Shown: positions 35,846 to 46,025 of the stretch, piece after piece | Position numbering within the stretch: position 1 is the first letter of the stretch | Layout: each line of letters opens with the position of its first letter | Source of the DNA: Gammaproteobacteria bacterium | GTDB lineage: Bacteria; Pseudomonadota; Gammaproteobacteria; Arenicellales; Poriferihabitantaceae | DNA: 64,000 nt | Assembly (NCBI GenBank): GCA_026709505.1 | Contig: JAPOSW010000094.1 | Location: 44,924-108,923, forward strand | Reading direction: 5' to 3' | Position numbers and translations under genes: made by a program | The notes under the pieces: generated by a model | The model's input: only the letters and a program-made list of their open reading frames with translations | Told to the model about the DNA's origin: nothing | The model's database searches: none

Positions 35846-36631
35846 CTAGCGAATGATGCTGCGTTTTGAGCAGGAGATCATGAAGTCTGCGAACGAGTGC
35901 ACGTGTTCATCGTCTGAAAGATTGCGAATCCTCTCTACGGCAGTTTCCATGTCCAGATTTTTACGATAGAAAATCCGATAGGCTCGATTCAGGAGCTGGA
36001 TTGTTTGGCTGTCAAAGTCTCGACGTTTGAGCCCTGTGTTATTGATGCCGTGGGGCTCGGCCGGATTGCCGGCCGCCACAATGTAAGGCGGAATGTCCTG
36101 CAGGCATATGCAGCCAATGCCGGTCATGCAGTGCTTCCCGATCCGACAAAATTGATGCACCAGGGTGAACCCTCCCAAAATAGCATGACTGGCAACCTCG
36201 ACATGGCCGGCAAGACTGGCTCCATTTGCAAAAATGATCTGGTCGCCCAAAATGCAGTCATGCGCAATATGCGTATATGCCATCAGCATATTGCTATCGC
36301 CAATTCGGGTCAGGCCCAGCCCCCCTATCTTGGCATCGGTTCCCCTGTTGATGGTTGAATATTCACGAATCGTGTTTCGGTCGCCAATCAATAATCGGGT
36401 AGGCTCGCCTTCATAGCCTTGATGCTGGGGCATCTCCCCAATCGAACAAAACTGAAAAATCCGGTTTGCCGCACCGATATCGGTATGCTTGCGAATCACC
36501 ACATGGGGGCCAACCCAGGTATCCCGTCCGATGCTCACGTCTTCTTCAATAATTGAATAGGGTCCAACAACGACCCCATCGCCAAGATTCGCAGAAGAAT
36601 CAATAATCGCGGTTGGATGAATGTCAGCCAC
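35846..36631 (-). CDS. lpxA: UDP-N-acetylglucosamine acyltransferase
   Basis: A 261-residue left-handed beta-helix enzyme for the first step of lipid A synthesis. Hexapeptide repeats run from SANLGDGVVVGPYSIIEEDV through NMLMAYTHIAHDCILGDQII, which contains the catalytic His. The C-terminal helical domain begins around LLNRAYRIFYRKNLD. It overlaps fabZ by eight bases and is followed by lpxB after about 80 bases. Confidence 0.97.
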   Translation of the reverse strand: MADIHPTAIIDSSANLGDGVVVGPYSIIEEDVSIGRDTWVGPHVVIRKHTDIGAANRIFQFCSIGEMPQHQGYEGEPTRLLIGDRNTIREYSTINRGTDAKIGGLGLTRIGDSNMLMAYTHIAHDCILGDQIIFANGASLAGHVEVASHAILGGFTLVHQFCRIGKHCMTGIGCICLQDIPPYIVAAGNPAEPHGINNTGLKRRDFDSQTIQLLNRAYRIFYRKNLDMETAVERIRNLSDDEHVHSFADFMISCSKRSIIR

Positions 36632-37088
36632 CTTCCGATACGACCTGATAGGTGAATATCACTTCAGCCACTGCCGCCACCTGATCGCCAACCGTGGCTG
36701 TCGTCCGGTACTTCCAGATCCGGCGCTTGTAGTTGGACCGATTGACATTGAGCATCAGCGAGTCACCCGGCTCTACCTGTCTCTTGAACCGGGCATTATC
36801 AATACCTGCAAACAGAAAAATAATCCTATCATCAATCTCGTCTCCAACATCCAGAGCGGCATGGATGGCCGAGGCCTGAGCCAGAGCCTCCAGAATCAGC
36901 ACTCCCGGAAAAACCGGATGCTCCGGGAAATGCCCCTGAAAGAACGGTTCGTTCACCGTCACGTTCTTCAGCGCGGCCAATGATTCCCCGGGGCGATAAT
37001 CAAGCACACGATCCACGAGCAAAAATGGATAGCGGTGAGGCAGGATTTTCCTGATCTCGTGGATATCGATATTTCCAGGGCCTGTCAT
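36624..37088 (-). CDS. fabZ: 3-hydroxyacyl-ACP dehydratase FabZ
   Basis: A 154-residue hot-dog-fold dehydratase of fatty-acid elongation. LPHRYPFLLVDRVLDYRPGE carries the catalytic His, and GHFPEHPVFPGVLILEALAQ the catalytic Glu. It lies between lpxD and lpxA in the conserved order that balances phospholipid and lipid A precursor supply. Confidence 0.97.
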   Translation of the reverse strand: MTGPGNIDIHEIRKILPHRYPFLLVDRVLDYRPGESLAALKNVTVNEPFFQGHFPEHPVFPGVLILEALAQASAIHAALDVGDEIDDRIIFLFAGIDNARFKRQVEPGDSLMLNVNRSNYKRRIWKYRTTATVGDQVAAVAEVIFTYQVVSEGG

Positions 37089-37123
37089 GTCTTTCTCCTT
37101 CTATTGCTGTGACAGCATCGTCA

Positions 37124-38134
37124 TCATGGCCTGCCGTTATGGTCGGAAGTGCTCGGATTCCGTTTCAATCGACCCAGCCTTCTGAGTGCCGCAAGGTTTT
37201 TTCGCCAGATCTGCGCTGGCTGGGCAGGGATCATTGACGCGTATTCGCCCGGATCGGCAATATTTTTTGATACCAGCGTATTGGCCAGAATATCGACATT
37301 GTCCGCGATCTCAAGATGACCCAGAATGGCAGCTCGGCCGCCAATTTGGCAATTGGCCCCGATTCTGGCACTTCCCGCTATGCCAACACAGCCGGCAATG
37401 GCTGTATTCTTGCCAATTCGCACATTGTGCGCGATCTGAATCTGGTTATCGAGCTTCACACCGTCTTCGATTACTGTGTTTTCCAGCGAGCCTCGGTCAA
37501 TGGTCGTATTGGCGCCGACATCAACATGATCGCCGATCTCAACCCCTCCCAGCTGCTCAATTCTCTGCCAGTGTCTGCCATTTCGCGCGTAGCCAAAGCC
37601 GGAAGAGCCAATCACGGCGCCAGACGATATCACGCAGTCACGGCCGATAGTGGCAGAACCCGTTATCACAACCCGGTCTTCAATCACCGTTCTGGGCCTG
37701 ATCAACACCGCATCGCCAACGCATACCCCTGATCCGATTTTCACGCCATACTGAATAACGGCTTGATCGCCTATCACGGAAAAGGGGCCGATACTCGCAT
37801 CATCGGCGATTGTTGCAGTCCTGGAAACCACGGCTTGAGGAGAAATGCCCTGGTTTCGATCCTCGTCCTTGACGAATAGCCGACTGGCCCAGGCATAGGC
37901 AAGGTAGGGATCTTCAACAATGATTCGGTTAGTCGGAAATAGCTCAACATGCTCGGATTTTAGAATAATCGCTCCGGCTTCGGTTGTCGGGTTCTCCTGT
38001 CTGGACCCGCCTGTATAGAAAGTCAGCGATCGGCTTGTCGCTGCGCACATGCCATTTAACGAGTCGACAGCGAAATCCGGATCACCCGCTAACTCGCCGC
38101 CCACCTCCTGCGCAATGGTCGCCAAGGTTATCAT
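37124..38134 (-). CDS. lpxD: UDP-3-O-acylglucosamine N-acyltransferase
   Basis: The 336-residue third enzyme of lipid A synthesis. The N-terminal uridine-binding domain ([20 protein letters not shown]) is followed by hexapeptide repeats, with [20 protein letters not shown] and the catalytic His region [20 protein letters not shown]. Its neighbours skp and fabZ are in the standard order. Confidence 0.97.
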   Translation of the reverse strand: MITLATIAQEVGGELAGDPDFAVDSLNGMCAATSRSLTFYTGGSRQENPTTEAGAIILKSEHVELFPTNRIIVEDPYLAYAWASRLFVKDEDRNQGISPQAVVSRTATIADDASIGPFSVIGDQAVIQYGVKIGSGVCVGDAVLIRPRTVIEDRVVITGSATIGRDCVISSGAVIGSSGFGYARNGRHWQRIEQLGGVEIGDHVDVGANTTIDRGSLENTVIEDGVKLDNQIQIAHNVRIGKNTAIAGCVGIAGSARIGANCQIGGRAAILGHLEIADNVDILANTLVSKNIADPGEYASMIPAQPAQIWRKNLAALRRLGRLKRNPSTSDHNGRP

Positions 38135-38181
38135 TACGGCAATCTCGAATACTTAGGATTCCAGACGAACGATTCGCGACC

Positions 38182-38697
38182 TCAAGAGTCATCTCCTTCC
38201 TCAAACATGCGTTCGAGTTCCTGGAGAATCGTATCGGTCAAGTCAATATTGCTGCTCGCATAGACTACCTGCTGCAGCACCAGATCAATCTCTCGCTCGC
38301 GGGCAATTCGAAAAATCACCTCGGTGATCATTTCTTCCAGTCGGGCTATTCCCTGATTGCGGTTTCTGCTGTAGTCATTATTGTAGATTTCCTGCTCCCT
38401 CCGCAAGGAACGCTGCAGATCGTTCAACTCCTGCAGCTTGGCGTCAACCTCCTCCGAGGTCATTAACAATGAATTCTTCTTGAGATCCGCTTCTTCGGCA
38501 ACAAAATTATCCATGCGCCGCTGCAAATCCTGCCTTCGAACTCCAAACTCCTCTTCGAGCTTTTGCATCTCGGCCTCGCCCTGCGGCGACTCGTCAATCA
38601 ATCTCAGCGCATCAACATAAGCTACGCTTTGAGCCATCAGCTGGGTTGGGAGCGCCAGCATTCCAATACACAATATGAACCTGAAAATGGATTTCAT
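38182..38697 (-). CDS. skp: Periplasmic chaperone Skp (OmpH)
   Basis: A 171-residue protein with a Sec signal peptide (basic MKSIFRF, then a hydrophobic core, cut after MAQS or just before it), followed by the long coiled-coil arms of Skp. The arms are rich in Glu, Gln and Arg, with the pattern FGVRRQDLQRRMDNFVAEEA. Skp carries unfolded outer-membrane proteins across the periplasm to BamA, whose gene is directly upstream in the same operon. Confidence 0.93.
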   Translation of the reverse strand: MKSIFRFILCIGMLALPTQLMAQSVAYVDALRLIDESPQGEAEMQKLEEEFGVRRQDLQRRMDNFVAEEADLKKNSLLMTSEEVDAKLQELNDLQRSLRREQEIYNNDYSRNRNQGIARLEEMITEVIFRIAREREIDLVLQQVVYASSNIDLTDTILQELERMFEEGDDS

Positions 38698-38759
38698 GAT
38701 TTACGGCTACCGAGGTCAATAAATGAATGTTGCGAACAAAAGCGGTAAGGCTATCAAGT

Positions 38760-41072
38760 TTACCTGAATACCGTTCCTAACGAGATCTGCAATTCCTGAG
38801 TTTCATCGCCATCCTCTTCGTTAAGCGGCACGCCATAGCTGATAGTCAACGGGCCAATTGCTGAAAACCAGTTGAAAAACATGCCTGCAGAATAACGCAT
38901 GTCGCCAAATTCCACGGAATCATCAGCCGCCCATACCCATCCACCATCGGAAAACAAGCCAAATCTTTTGTCCTTGGCTTCCGCTCCAAAAGTCGGAAAC
39001 AGCAACTCGACATTCAACAGCAGACGCTTGCTGCCGCCAGTCGGCCTGGGCGTGATGCCGGCGTTTTCCATTTGTTCCGCTTCCGGCTTGGATTTGGGGC
39101 CGAGTGATCGGGAACCGTATCCCCGGACAGTTCTGGAACCTCCGGCAAAGTAATTCTTGAAGAAAGGCAAACCGATATCCGAAGTATCGCCATAGCCGTC
39201 CGCGTATCCGATGCTCAAACCGCCCTTGAAGGACATCCTGTTCAAGGGAACGTAGTAGGAACCCTGCAAGTTGACCTTGTAGTACTCAAAATCGCTTCCC
39301 GGAATGCTCCACTCGAGATTGGCAAGGCCCGTACTGCCGGCAGTCGGGAAGAAAAAGTCGTTACGGCTGTCGCGAAAGATGCCCGCATTGACGATGAACT
39401 GATCGGGATTGGGGTACTGGTCAATCACCCTTCTGAACTCGAATGGGGTCTGGGTGCTCGATTCAAGTTCATGGCTCTCAAGGGCAAGGCCAACATTGAA
39501 TGAATTGGTCTCCGAAATTGGCATCCGGTAGTTCACGCCAATTGAGTCCGATGACAGTAAATATTCCGCCGTATCAATGTCGCTGGAATCGACATCCCGG
39601 GTTTCCAGGCTGATCGTGCGGCTGATTCCATCCTGAGTCAGATAAGGGTTGGTGTATTCAATCGAAATCTCTTCCACAGCATCCGAGTTGTTGAACGACA
39701 GGGCCAGCTCCCTGCCCGTGCCGAACAGGTTTCGTTGCTGGAATTGCAGGCCAAACAATACACCGTCATCGTCCGAATAGCCGACTGAGGCCAGTGCCGA
39801 GCCCGTTGAACGCTCCTTGACAACGACCTGCAGATCAACCTGCTCCTGAGTACCCGCAATCGGGATGGTTTCGATCGCAACCGATTCGAACAAGCCCAAA
39901 CGCTGCAGGCGGCTTTTTGAAACATTGATCAGGGCAGAAGAATACCAGGCTCCCTCGAGTTGACGCAACTCCCGTCGGATGACCTCATCCCGGGTATAGC
40001 GATTGCCGACAATATCAATGATTCGCACGTACACCCGGCGATTCTCGACTACCGTGATCACCGTGTCTATGGTCAGGGTTTCCTCCTGAACCACTGACTG
40101 CATGCGAATGTCGTGAAAGGGAAATCCCTTTGCCGAATAATAGTCCGAGATGGCGCTTTGGGTGGCACTGATCCTGGCGCGAGAAAAGATATCTCCGGGT
40201 TCCATGACGACGAGCGAGTAGACCTCGGCCTCGTCGGTCTCTGACACTCCCTCAATGGAAGCTTCCCCGAACGTATACTGATCGCCCTCGTCAAGCACGA
40301 TGTTAATGAATATGTCCTGTTTGTTCGGACTAATCTCCACCGAGGACGAAATCAGCTCAAATTCGTAATACCCGCGATTGAGGTAAAACGCCCTAATGCT
40401 TTCAATATCGGCTTCCAGCTGCTGTTTGGAATACTGATCCTTTCTGGAAAACAGGTTGAATCCGCGCTTGCTCTTCAGGCGCATTTCATCCAGCACATCA
40501 TCCAGATCCTCTTGCTCAACGCCAATAATGCTGATCTGCTTGATTCTGGCCTCTCGCCCTTCATTGATGTCAATGGCCAAGTCGACCCGATTGTCATCAA
40601 GGTTCTTGACCGATGTTGATACTGATGCCGAATACTGGCCGAGCGAATAGTAGGTATTTTGCAGTCCCCGCTCAAAATCATTCAGGGCCGTCTGCCGAAA
40701 GATGCGGCCCTCAATCAACCCTGCATCACTGAGGCCTTGCTCAATATCCTCGGTCTTGATTTCCCGGTTGCCATTGATGGTGACGGTTCTGATCGAGGGG
40801 CGCTCAATGACCTTGACCACCAATGTTGTTCCGTCCTGCTCCAGCTGAACATCCTGAAAGAAGCCGGTTCCAAACAGCTCCTTGATGCCAAGTCGGACTT
40901 CTTCCTCATCGACTTCATCGCCCACTTTGAGAGGCAGGTAGTTGAACACCGTTCCCTCCTCCAGGCGTGCCAGCCCCTCAACCCGAATATCGGTAACCAC
41001 GAAAGGCTCGATGGCATGCACCAGCCCTGTCAAGGCAAGAGAAACCAACAGCAGCATGAATTGCCTTTTCAT
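38760..41072 (-). CDS. bamA: Outer-membrane assembly factor BamA
   Basis: A 770-residue protein with signal peptide (MKRQFMLLLVSLALTGLVHA), five POTRA domains (first FVVTDIRVEGLARLEEGTVF) and a 16-strand barrel. The barrel contains the loop-6 VRGYGSRSLGPK motif (V-R-G-Y/F). It is the core of the BAM complex, which inserts beta-barrel proteins. The last residues are LGTVFR. Many outer-membrane proteins end in an aromatic residue, whereas here Phe is penultimate. Confidence 0.97.
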   Translation of the reverse strand: MKRQFMLLLVSLALTGLVHAIEPFVVTDIRVEGLARLEEGTVFNYLPLKVGDEVDEEEVRLGIKELFGTGFFQDVQLEQDGTTLVVKVIERPSIRTVTINGNREIKTEDIEQGLSDAGLIEGRIFRQTALNDFERGLQNTYYSLGQYSASVSTSVKNLDDNRVDLAIDINEGREARIKQISIIGVEQEDLDDVLDEMRLKSKRGFNLFSRKDQYSKQQLEADIESIRAFYLNRGYYEFELISSSVEISPNKQDIFINIVLDEGDQYTFGEASIEGVSETDEAEVYSLVVMEPGDIFSRARISATQSAISDYYSAKGFPFHDIRMQSVVQEETLTIDTVITVVENRRVYVRIIDIVGNRYTRDEVIRRELRQLEGAWYSSALINVSKSRLQRLGLFESVAIETIPIAGTQEQVDLQVVVKERSTGSALASVGYSDDDGVLFGLQFQQRNLFGTGRELALSFNNSDAVEEISIEYTNPYLTQDGISRTISLETRDVDSSDIDTAEYLLSSDSIGVNYRMPISETNSFNVGLALESHELESSTQTPFEFRRVIDQYPNPDQFIVNAGIFRDSRNDFFFPTAGSTGLANLEWSIPGSDFEYYKVNLQGSYYVPLNRMSFKGGLSIGYADGYGDTSDIGLPFFKNYFAGGSRTVRGYGSRSLGPKSKPEAEQMENAGITPRPTGGSKRLLLNVELLFPTFGAEAKDKRFGLFSDGGWVWAADDSVEFGDMRYSAGMFFNWFSAIGPLTISYGVPLNEEDGDETQELQISLGTVFR

Positions 41073-41226
41073 GCCTTTGCCTGTCCCTTGATGCGGGAAT
41101 TGACCGGAGATCCGGAACCCAAGACCCTAACGCAGGCCATGCCCAGAGTCATCCTCTGGATTAGCGTGAATTCGAGATCGTCGCATGATGTCCGAGTCAT
41201 AATTTCCCAATGGATGGATGGCAGCC

Positions 41227-42567
41227 TTAAAACAGTCTCATTATATCGTTATAGAACGCCAGAATGGTCAGAAATACGATAGCCGATATTCCAATTTTCT
41301 GGCCGAACAGCATTGCTTCTTCCGAGGGCTTCTTGCCGGTGATGCCTTCATACAGGAAATACATCAAATGTCCTCCATCAAGAACGGGTATCGGCAACAG
41401 GTTGAGCAAGCCAAGACTGATGCTGATCAAGGCAAGAAAAGACAGGAATTCAGTCACCCCGTTCTCTGCGGTTCGCCCGGCAACCCTTGCGATGGTAATC
41501 GGCCCGGATAAATTCTCGGCAGACATTTGCGCGGTGATCATCCTGCCGATCGATTTCAGGGTCACCACGGTCAGCAGGTAGCTTTGCTCAACCGATTGCC
41601 ACATCGATTCAACCGGCCCGAGTCGAAATACCATGTCCTCTGGCTCGGGGCGGTAAATGCCAATTCGACCCTGGCTGGCACCGTTTGCATCAATGATGTC
41701 AGGTATGACCGCGACCTCAAACTCGCTATCGTCACGCATCACCGTCAAGAGAATTTGTTCTCCCGGTCGTTCGGCGATTGTGCTGGCCAGATCAACCCAG
41801 TCATCGATCTCCTGACCATCGAGGGCGGTGACAACATCGCCTGAAATCAGGCCAGCCCGCTCGGCTGGCATGCCGGCAACCGGATCGACAATCCTGGGCG
41901 GCGGCGGGGGCGGCCCAATCCCCATGATCGAGGTTATCGGCAGCCCTGCCAGCCTCTGCTGATCAAGCATCCCGAAATCCACCTCGATTTCCTTGACGTC
42001 GTTCGCAGTGGTTTCAATCAAGAACTCGGTCTTGCGACCCTGCATTGCCCGATTCATGAGATACAGTTGATGCTGGCGCCAGGCCTTGACTGGACGGCCA
42101 TCGACTTCTACGAGTCGATCGCCCAGCTGAAAGCCGGCCTGTTCAGCCATGGATTGTTCCACAATCTGCCCAACCACCGGCGGGTAATCCCGGTTGCCAA
42201 TCATCAATGCCAGCCAAATTGCAATGATTGCGAACAGGAAATTGAACGCCGGACCGGCGAATACAATCAATGAACGCGCCGTGAGGGATTTGCTGTTGAA
42301 TTCCAGTTCCCGTTCATGCTCGGGAATCGGACCTTCCCGCTCGTCCAGCATCTTGACGTAGCCGCCGAGCGGAATCATGCCAATCGAGTACTCGGTAGGA
42401 TCGTTTTTTCGATGCCAAGTGAGAATGGGCTTGCCGAAACCAATCGAGAATTTCAGGACCTTGACGCCACACTTTCGAGCAACCCAGAAATGCCCGAATT
42501 CATGCACGCCAACAAGAATGACGATCGCAAGGACAAATGCGGAAATCGTGTAAGCAATGCCTTCCAA
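41227..42567 (-). CDS. rseP: Site-2 protease RseP
   Basis: A 446-residue inner-membrane zinc metalloprotease. It has GVHEFGHFWVARKCGV (HExxH) in the first membrane helix, two PDZ domains (one containing DRLVEVDGRPVKAWRQHQLY), and a C-terminal helix with LLPIPVLDGGHLMYF (the LDG motif). It cleaves anti-sigma factor RseA in envelope stress and clears signal-peptide remnants. The long-used alternative name is YaeL/EcfE. Confidence 0.96.
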   Translation of the reverse strand: MEGIAYTISAFVLAIVILVGVHEFGHFWVARKCGVKVLKFSIGFGKPILTWHRKNDPTEYSIGMIPLGGYVKMLDEREGPIPEHERELEFNSKSLTARSLIVFAGPAFNFLFAIIAIWLALMIGNRDYPPVVGQIVEQSMAEQAGFQLGDRLVEVDGRPVKAWRQHQLYLMNRAMQGRKTEFLIETTANDVKEIEVDFGMLDQQRLAGLPITSIMGIGPPPPPPRIVDPVAGMPAERAGLISGDVVTALDGQEIDDWVDLASTIAERPGEQILLTVMRDDSEFEVAVIPDIIDANGASQGRIGIYRPEPEDMVFRLGPVESMWQSVEQSYLLTVVTLKSIGRMITAQMSAENLSGPITIARVAGRTAENGVTEFLSFLALISISLGLLNLLPIPVLDGGHLMYFLYEGITGKKPSEEAMLFGQKIGISAIVFLTILAFYNDIMRLF

Positions 42568-42589
42568 GATCCTGTACCTGCCTAATGTG

Positions 42590-43801
42590 TCAGCCCAATG
42601 GGGATGACGCCGATCGCCCGTGGAGCATTGACTGGCAAAATGCCCGAGTCTCGCTGTCCGCCTTCAGCGATCGTTCGAGATCAACCTGGTCGTCGATGGG
42701 TACATTTTCAATCGCAGTCTCAACCATTTGCACCAGCTCATCGAATCGAATCTGATAATTCAGAAATGCTTCAACCGCAATCTCATTCGCCGCATTCATC
42801 ACGGTCGGAGCAGTGCCTCCTCGCTCAGCCACTTCCCGGGCAAGCCGCAATGACGGAAATCGAACTGGATCCGGTTGGGCAAAATCAAAACCAGCAAGCT
42901 CACTGAAGACAGGTGCATCCACACCCGATTCAATCCGCTCCGGCCATCCCAGTGCATTGGCAATCGGTATTCTCATGTCCGGCCTGCCCATCTGGGCAAT
43001 CACAGACCCGTCAAGGTATTCAACCATGGAATGAATAATGCTCTGCGGGTGAATGACGATTTCCACTTGCCTGTGGCTGACGTCAAATAGACGACAGACT
43101 TCAATCAGTTCCAGTGCCTTGTTCATCATGGTCGCTGAATCAACGGAAATCTTCCTGCCCATGTCCCAGTTGGGATGGGCAATCGCCTGCTCCGGCGTTA
43201 CCTCATGCATTGTATCAAGATCGATGGTGCGAAGCGGACCGCCCGAGCCCGTAAGCAGAATTTTCCGCACTCCCATCTCATTGGAAATGCGGGGCGATCC
43301 CAGTTTTTCAAAGGTGCCAGTCCTTGGCAAACACTGGAATATCGCATTGTGCTCACTGTCTACCGGCAGCAGCAGGGATCCATATTCCCGAGCGAGATCG
43401 ACGATATATTCGCCCAGCATCACCAATGGCTCCTTGTTGGCGATCAATTGACGTTTTCCAGCTTTGGCAGCCGTGATCACCGGCTGCAGTCCCGCGGCTC
43501 CGACAATGCCGTTGACAATTGATTCTGCTGGCCCGCAAGCGATGCTCTTTATTCCCTGCTCGCCCGAGAGCACCTCAATGCCCAGGCCGGCGACACGATG
43601 CTGAAGATCTTTGGCCGCAGCCTCGTTTGACATGGCAACAGTCTGCGGAGAAAACCGGACACATTGCTCGTAAATGCTCTCCACGCTGTTTCTTGCAGAC
43701 AAGGCAGCAACATGAAAACGGTCAGGATGACGGGATACCACATCCAGTGTCGATTGTCCGATTGACCCGGTCGACCCTAGGATTGCAACGCCAATCGTCA
43801 T
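42590..43801 (-). CDS. dxr: 1-deoxy-D-xylulose 5-phosphate reductoisomerase
   Basis: About 403 residues; the second enzyme of the MEP isoprenoid pathway. It has the NADPH-binding GVAILGSTGSIGQSTLDVV and LIANKEPLVMLGEYI. LPVDSEHNAIFQCL and SVDSATMMNKALELIEVCRL supply metal and substrate residues. The ATG at 43801 overlaps the cdsA stop (ATGA) and is preferred over a GTG at 43816. Confidence 0.97.
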   Translation of the reverse strand: MTIGVAILGSTGSIGQSTLDVVSRHPDRFHVAALSARNSVESIYEQCVRFSPQTVAMSNEAAAKDLQHRVAGLGIEVLSGEQGIKSIACGPAESIVNGIVGAAGLQPVITAAKAGKRQLIANKEPLVMLGEYIVDLAREYGSLLLPVDSEHNAIFQCLPRTGTFEKLGSPRISNEMGVRKILLTGSGGPLRTIDLDTMHEVTPEQAIAHPNWDMGRKISVDSATMMNKALELIEVCRLFDVSHRQVEIVIHPQSIIHSMVEYLDGSVIAQMGRPDMRIPIANALGWPERIESGVDAPVFSELAGFDFAQPDPVRFPSLRLAREVAERGGTAPTVMNAANEIAVEAFLNYQIRFDELVQMVETAIENVPIDDQVDLERSLKADSETRAFCQSMLHGRSASSPLG

Positions 43802-44598
43802 CGGACCAGCGACCATCCGGCTGCCGCGATGGGCAAGGCTGCAATCATGCTGTCAATGCGATCAAGGATTCCGCCATGACCGGGGAGAATTCGTCCGCTA
43901 TCCTTGACTCCGGCAAGCCGCTTGAGGCGACTCTCATACAAGTCCCCAATCACGCTGACGGCAGCAATGACCAGCCCCAGACCAAGCCAAGAAAACCATT
44001 GGCCTTCACCGAGATTGAGTATTGCAAAACCGGCAGCCCAAGCCAGTGCAAGGGTACCCGCCACACCGCCAAAAACGCCCTGGATGGTTTTGCCGGGACT
44101 TAACGCAGGCACCAGTTTTCGATGACCAAAACTCTTTCCAGCGAAGTACGCAAAAGTATCCGCCGCCCAGACCATCAGCAGCACTGAAATTACGAACTGC
44201 GGACCGACATTGGCCCAGCCGTGCATCAGCGCCAGTGCAGACCATGCACCAGACATCAGGATCAGACCCGTTGCATATGAATTTATCACGCTGTGGAATG
44301 AATCCAGTCTGTTGACGATGAGGTCAATTCCTATGGTGATCCATGCGAGACTCGAAAGCAGGCAAAGAGCCATGAGCAGGTCCGGATATTCGCGACCCCG
44401 GAAAACCAGCACAGCAATTGGAACGGTTGACAACAGAAACACGGTGAGGCTCTGTCTTTTCAGCAAGGACCACTCCCAAAGGGCCAGAATCACGATGCAT
44501 CCACAAATCAGGTCAAACCAGAAATCACTGACGGTGAGGATCAGCGTGATCACCGCGAATGCCAGTACAGCGGCCGTGATGATGCGTGGCCAGTTCAT
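43798..44598 (-). CDS. cdsA: Phosphatidate cytidylyltransferase
   Basis: A 266-residue membrane enzyme that makes CDP-diacylglycerol. It has multiple membrane helices and the C-terminal family signature YESRLKRLAGVKDSGRILPG followed by HGGILDRIDSM. It is coupled by four-base overlaps to both uppS and dxr. Confidence 0.96.
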   Translation of the reverse strand: MNWPRIITAAVLAFAVITLILTVSDFWFDLICGCIVILALWEWSLLKRQSLTVFLLSTVPIAVLVFRGREYPDLLMALCLLSSLAWITIGIDLIVNRLDSFHSVINSYATGLILMSGAWSALALMHGWANVGPQFVISVLLMVWAADTFAYFAGKSFGHRKLVPALSPGKTIQGVFGGVAGTLALAWAAGFAILNLGEGQWFSWLGLGLVIAAVSVIGDLYESRLKRLAGVKDSGRILPGHGGILDRIDSMIAALPIAAAGWSLVR

Positions 44599-45371
44599 GC
44601 GGTTTCCTTAATCTGCCGCCCTATGTTTCCAAAACGGCGTTGTCTTTCAGCATAATCGTTCAGGGCGATCTCGAAGCGGCCAATATCAAAGTCAGGCCAG
44701 TAGGTGTCGGTGAAAAACAATTCGGTATAAGCCAGCTGCCACAGCAGGAAATTACTGATTCGAATTTCACCCCCGGTCCGGATTAACAGGTCCGGATCGG
44801 GTAAATCATGCGTGCACAGGTGAGACTGAATCACCCGGTGGGTGATTTCTGCAGCCCCGAGTTCACCGCATTCAACCTTTTTTGCGATGGCCTGACAGGC
44901 ATTGTATATATCCCACTGGCCGCCATAATTCAGTGCAATGGTCAGGGTCATAGAGCGGTTGTTTCGGGTTTGCCGGCAGGTGCTTTCGATTGATGCCTGG
45001 AGTGATTCCGTAAAGCGGGTGAGATCCCCGATCACCGAGAGCTTGATGTCGTTGTCAATCAACAGGCGTGCTTCGGTATCAATCGAGGCACACAGCAAAT
45101 CAGTCAGCACCCGGATCTCCTGCTGTGGACGGCTCCAGTTCTCGTTGCTGAATGCAAACAGGGTCAGATAACCAATGCCGTGATGCCGACAGTGCTTGAC
45201 GATTTCCCGAACGGCGTCAACGCCCTTTTTATGTCCTGCTGTTCTGGGCAAGCCCTGTTGCATCGCCCAGCGGCCATTGCCATCCATGATCACGGCTACA
45301 TGATGCGGCAATGCACCCTGAAGATTCCGGTCCGGGATAACCGGACTTGACACGCTGGATAACTCTTTCAT
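44595..45371 (-). CDS. uppS: Undecaprenyl diphosphate synthase
   Basis: About 258 residues; the cis-prenyltransferase makes the carrier lipid for peptidoglycan and O-antigen. HVAVIMDGNGRWAMQQGLPR contains the catalytic Asp. FAFSNENWSRPQQEI, ALNYGGQWDIYNACQ and DLLIRTGGEIRISNFLLWQL follow. The ATG at 45371 is preferred; the frame is open to a TTG at 45407. Confidence 0.96.
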   Translation of the reverse strand: MKELSSVSSPVIPDRNLQGALPHHVAVIMDGNGRWAMQQGLPRTAGHKKGVDAVREIVKHCRHHGIGYLTLFAFSNENWSRPQQEIRVLTDLLCASIDTEARLLIDNDIKLSVIGDLTRFTESLQASIESTCRQTRNNRSMTLTIALNYGGQWDIYNACQAIAKKVECGELGAAEITHRVIQSHLCTHDLPDPDLLIRTGGEIRISNFLLWQLAYTELFFTDTYWPDFDIGRFEIALNDYAERQRRFGNIGRQIKETA

Positions 45372-45467
45372 TGCGACCCGGCAGCTAGATGATCGAGGAT
45401 CGGACAAGTTGTGCTTGCAGTGTGCACCATCTTGCTGTTAATGCATTCCCCAGTCATGCATGATGCC

Positions 45468-46025
45468 TTATACCTCCATGACCTCATTCTGTTTCTCTTC
45501 GACAACCCCGCTAATCTCGTTAACGTACCGGTCGGTCAGGGCTTGCAGTGTTGACTCCATGCCCTTTTCTTCATCCTGGGTAATTTCCTTCTCCTTGAGC
45601 AGTTCCCTGACTGTATGGATTGCATCGCGTCTGATATTTCGAATCGCAACCTTGCCATTTTCCCCCTCCTGCCGAACCACTCGAGAGAGTTCGATGCGTC
45701 TCTCTTCGGTCATTGCCGGCAGTGGAATGCGCATGACCTCTCCAGCCGTTATCGGATTGAGGCCCAGATCCGATTCCAGGATGGCTTTTTCAACGACTTC
45801 CAGCATTTGCTTTTCCCAGGGCTGGACTGTTAATGTCCTGGCATCGGCAACTGAAATCGTCGCCACCTGATTGATCGGAACCTGAGAGCCATAATAGTCC
45901 ACGCTCAAGTGATCAAGCAGAGCCGTACTGGCACGTCCAGTGCGGATTCGGGACATGCTGTCGCGGGTCGAAGCTACCGTTTTCCGCATTCTCTGCTCAG
46001 CGTCCTGTTTGATATCTTCGATCAT
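45468..46025 (-). CDS. frr: Ribosome recycling factor
   Basis: A 185-residue protein of the usual length. RTGRASTALLDHLSVDYYGS, the PWEKQMLEVVEKAILESDLG segment and RNIRRDAIHTVRELLKEKEI are conserved. It splits post-termination ribosomes with EF-G. In relatives it follows pyrH; here it follows tsf after a 196-base gap. Confidence 0.97.
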   Translation of the reverse strand: MIEDIKQDAEQRMRKTVASTRDSMSRIRTGRASTALLDHLSVDYYGSQVPINQVATISVADARTLTVQPWEKQMLEVVEKAILESDLGLNPITAGEVMRIPLPAMTEERRIELSRVVRQEGENGKVAIRNIRRDAIHTVRELLKEKEITQDEEKGMESTLQALTDRYVNEISGVVEEKQNEVMEV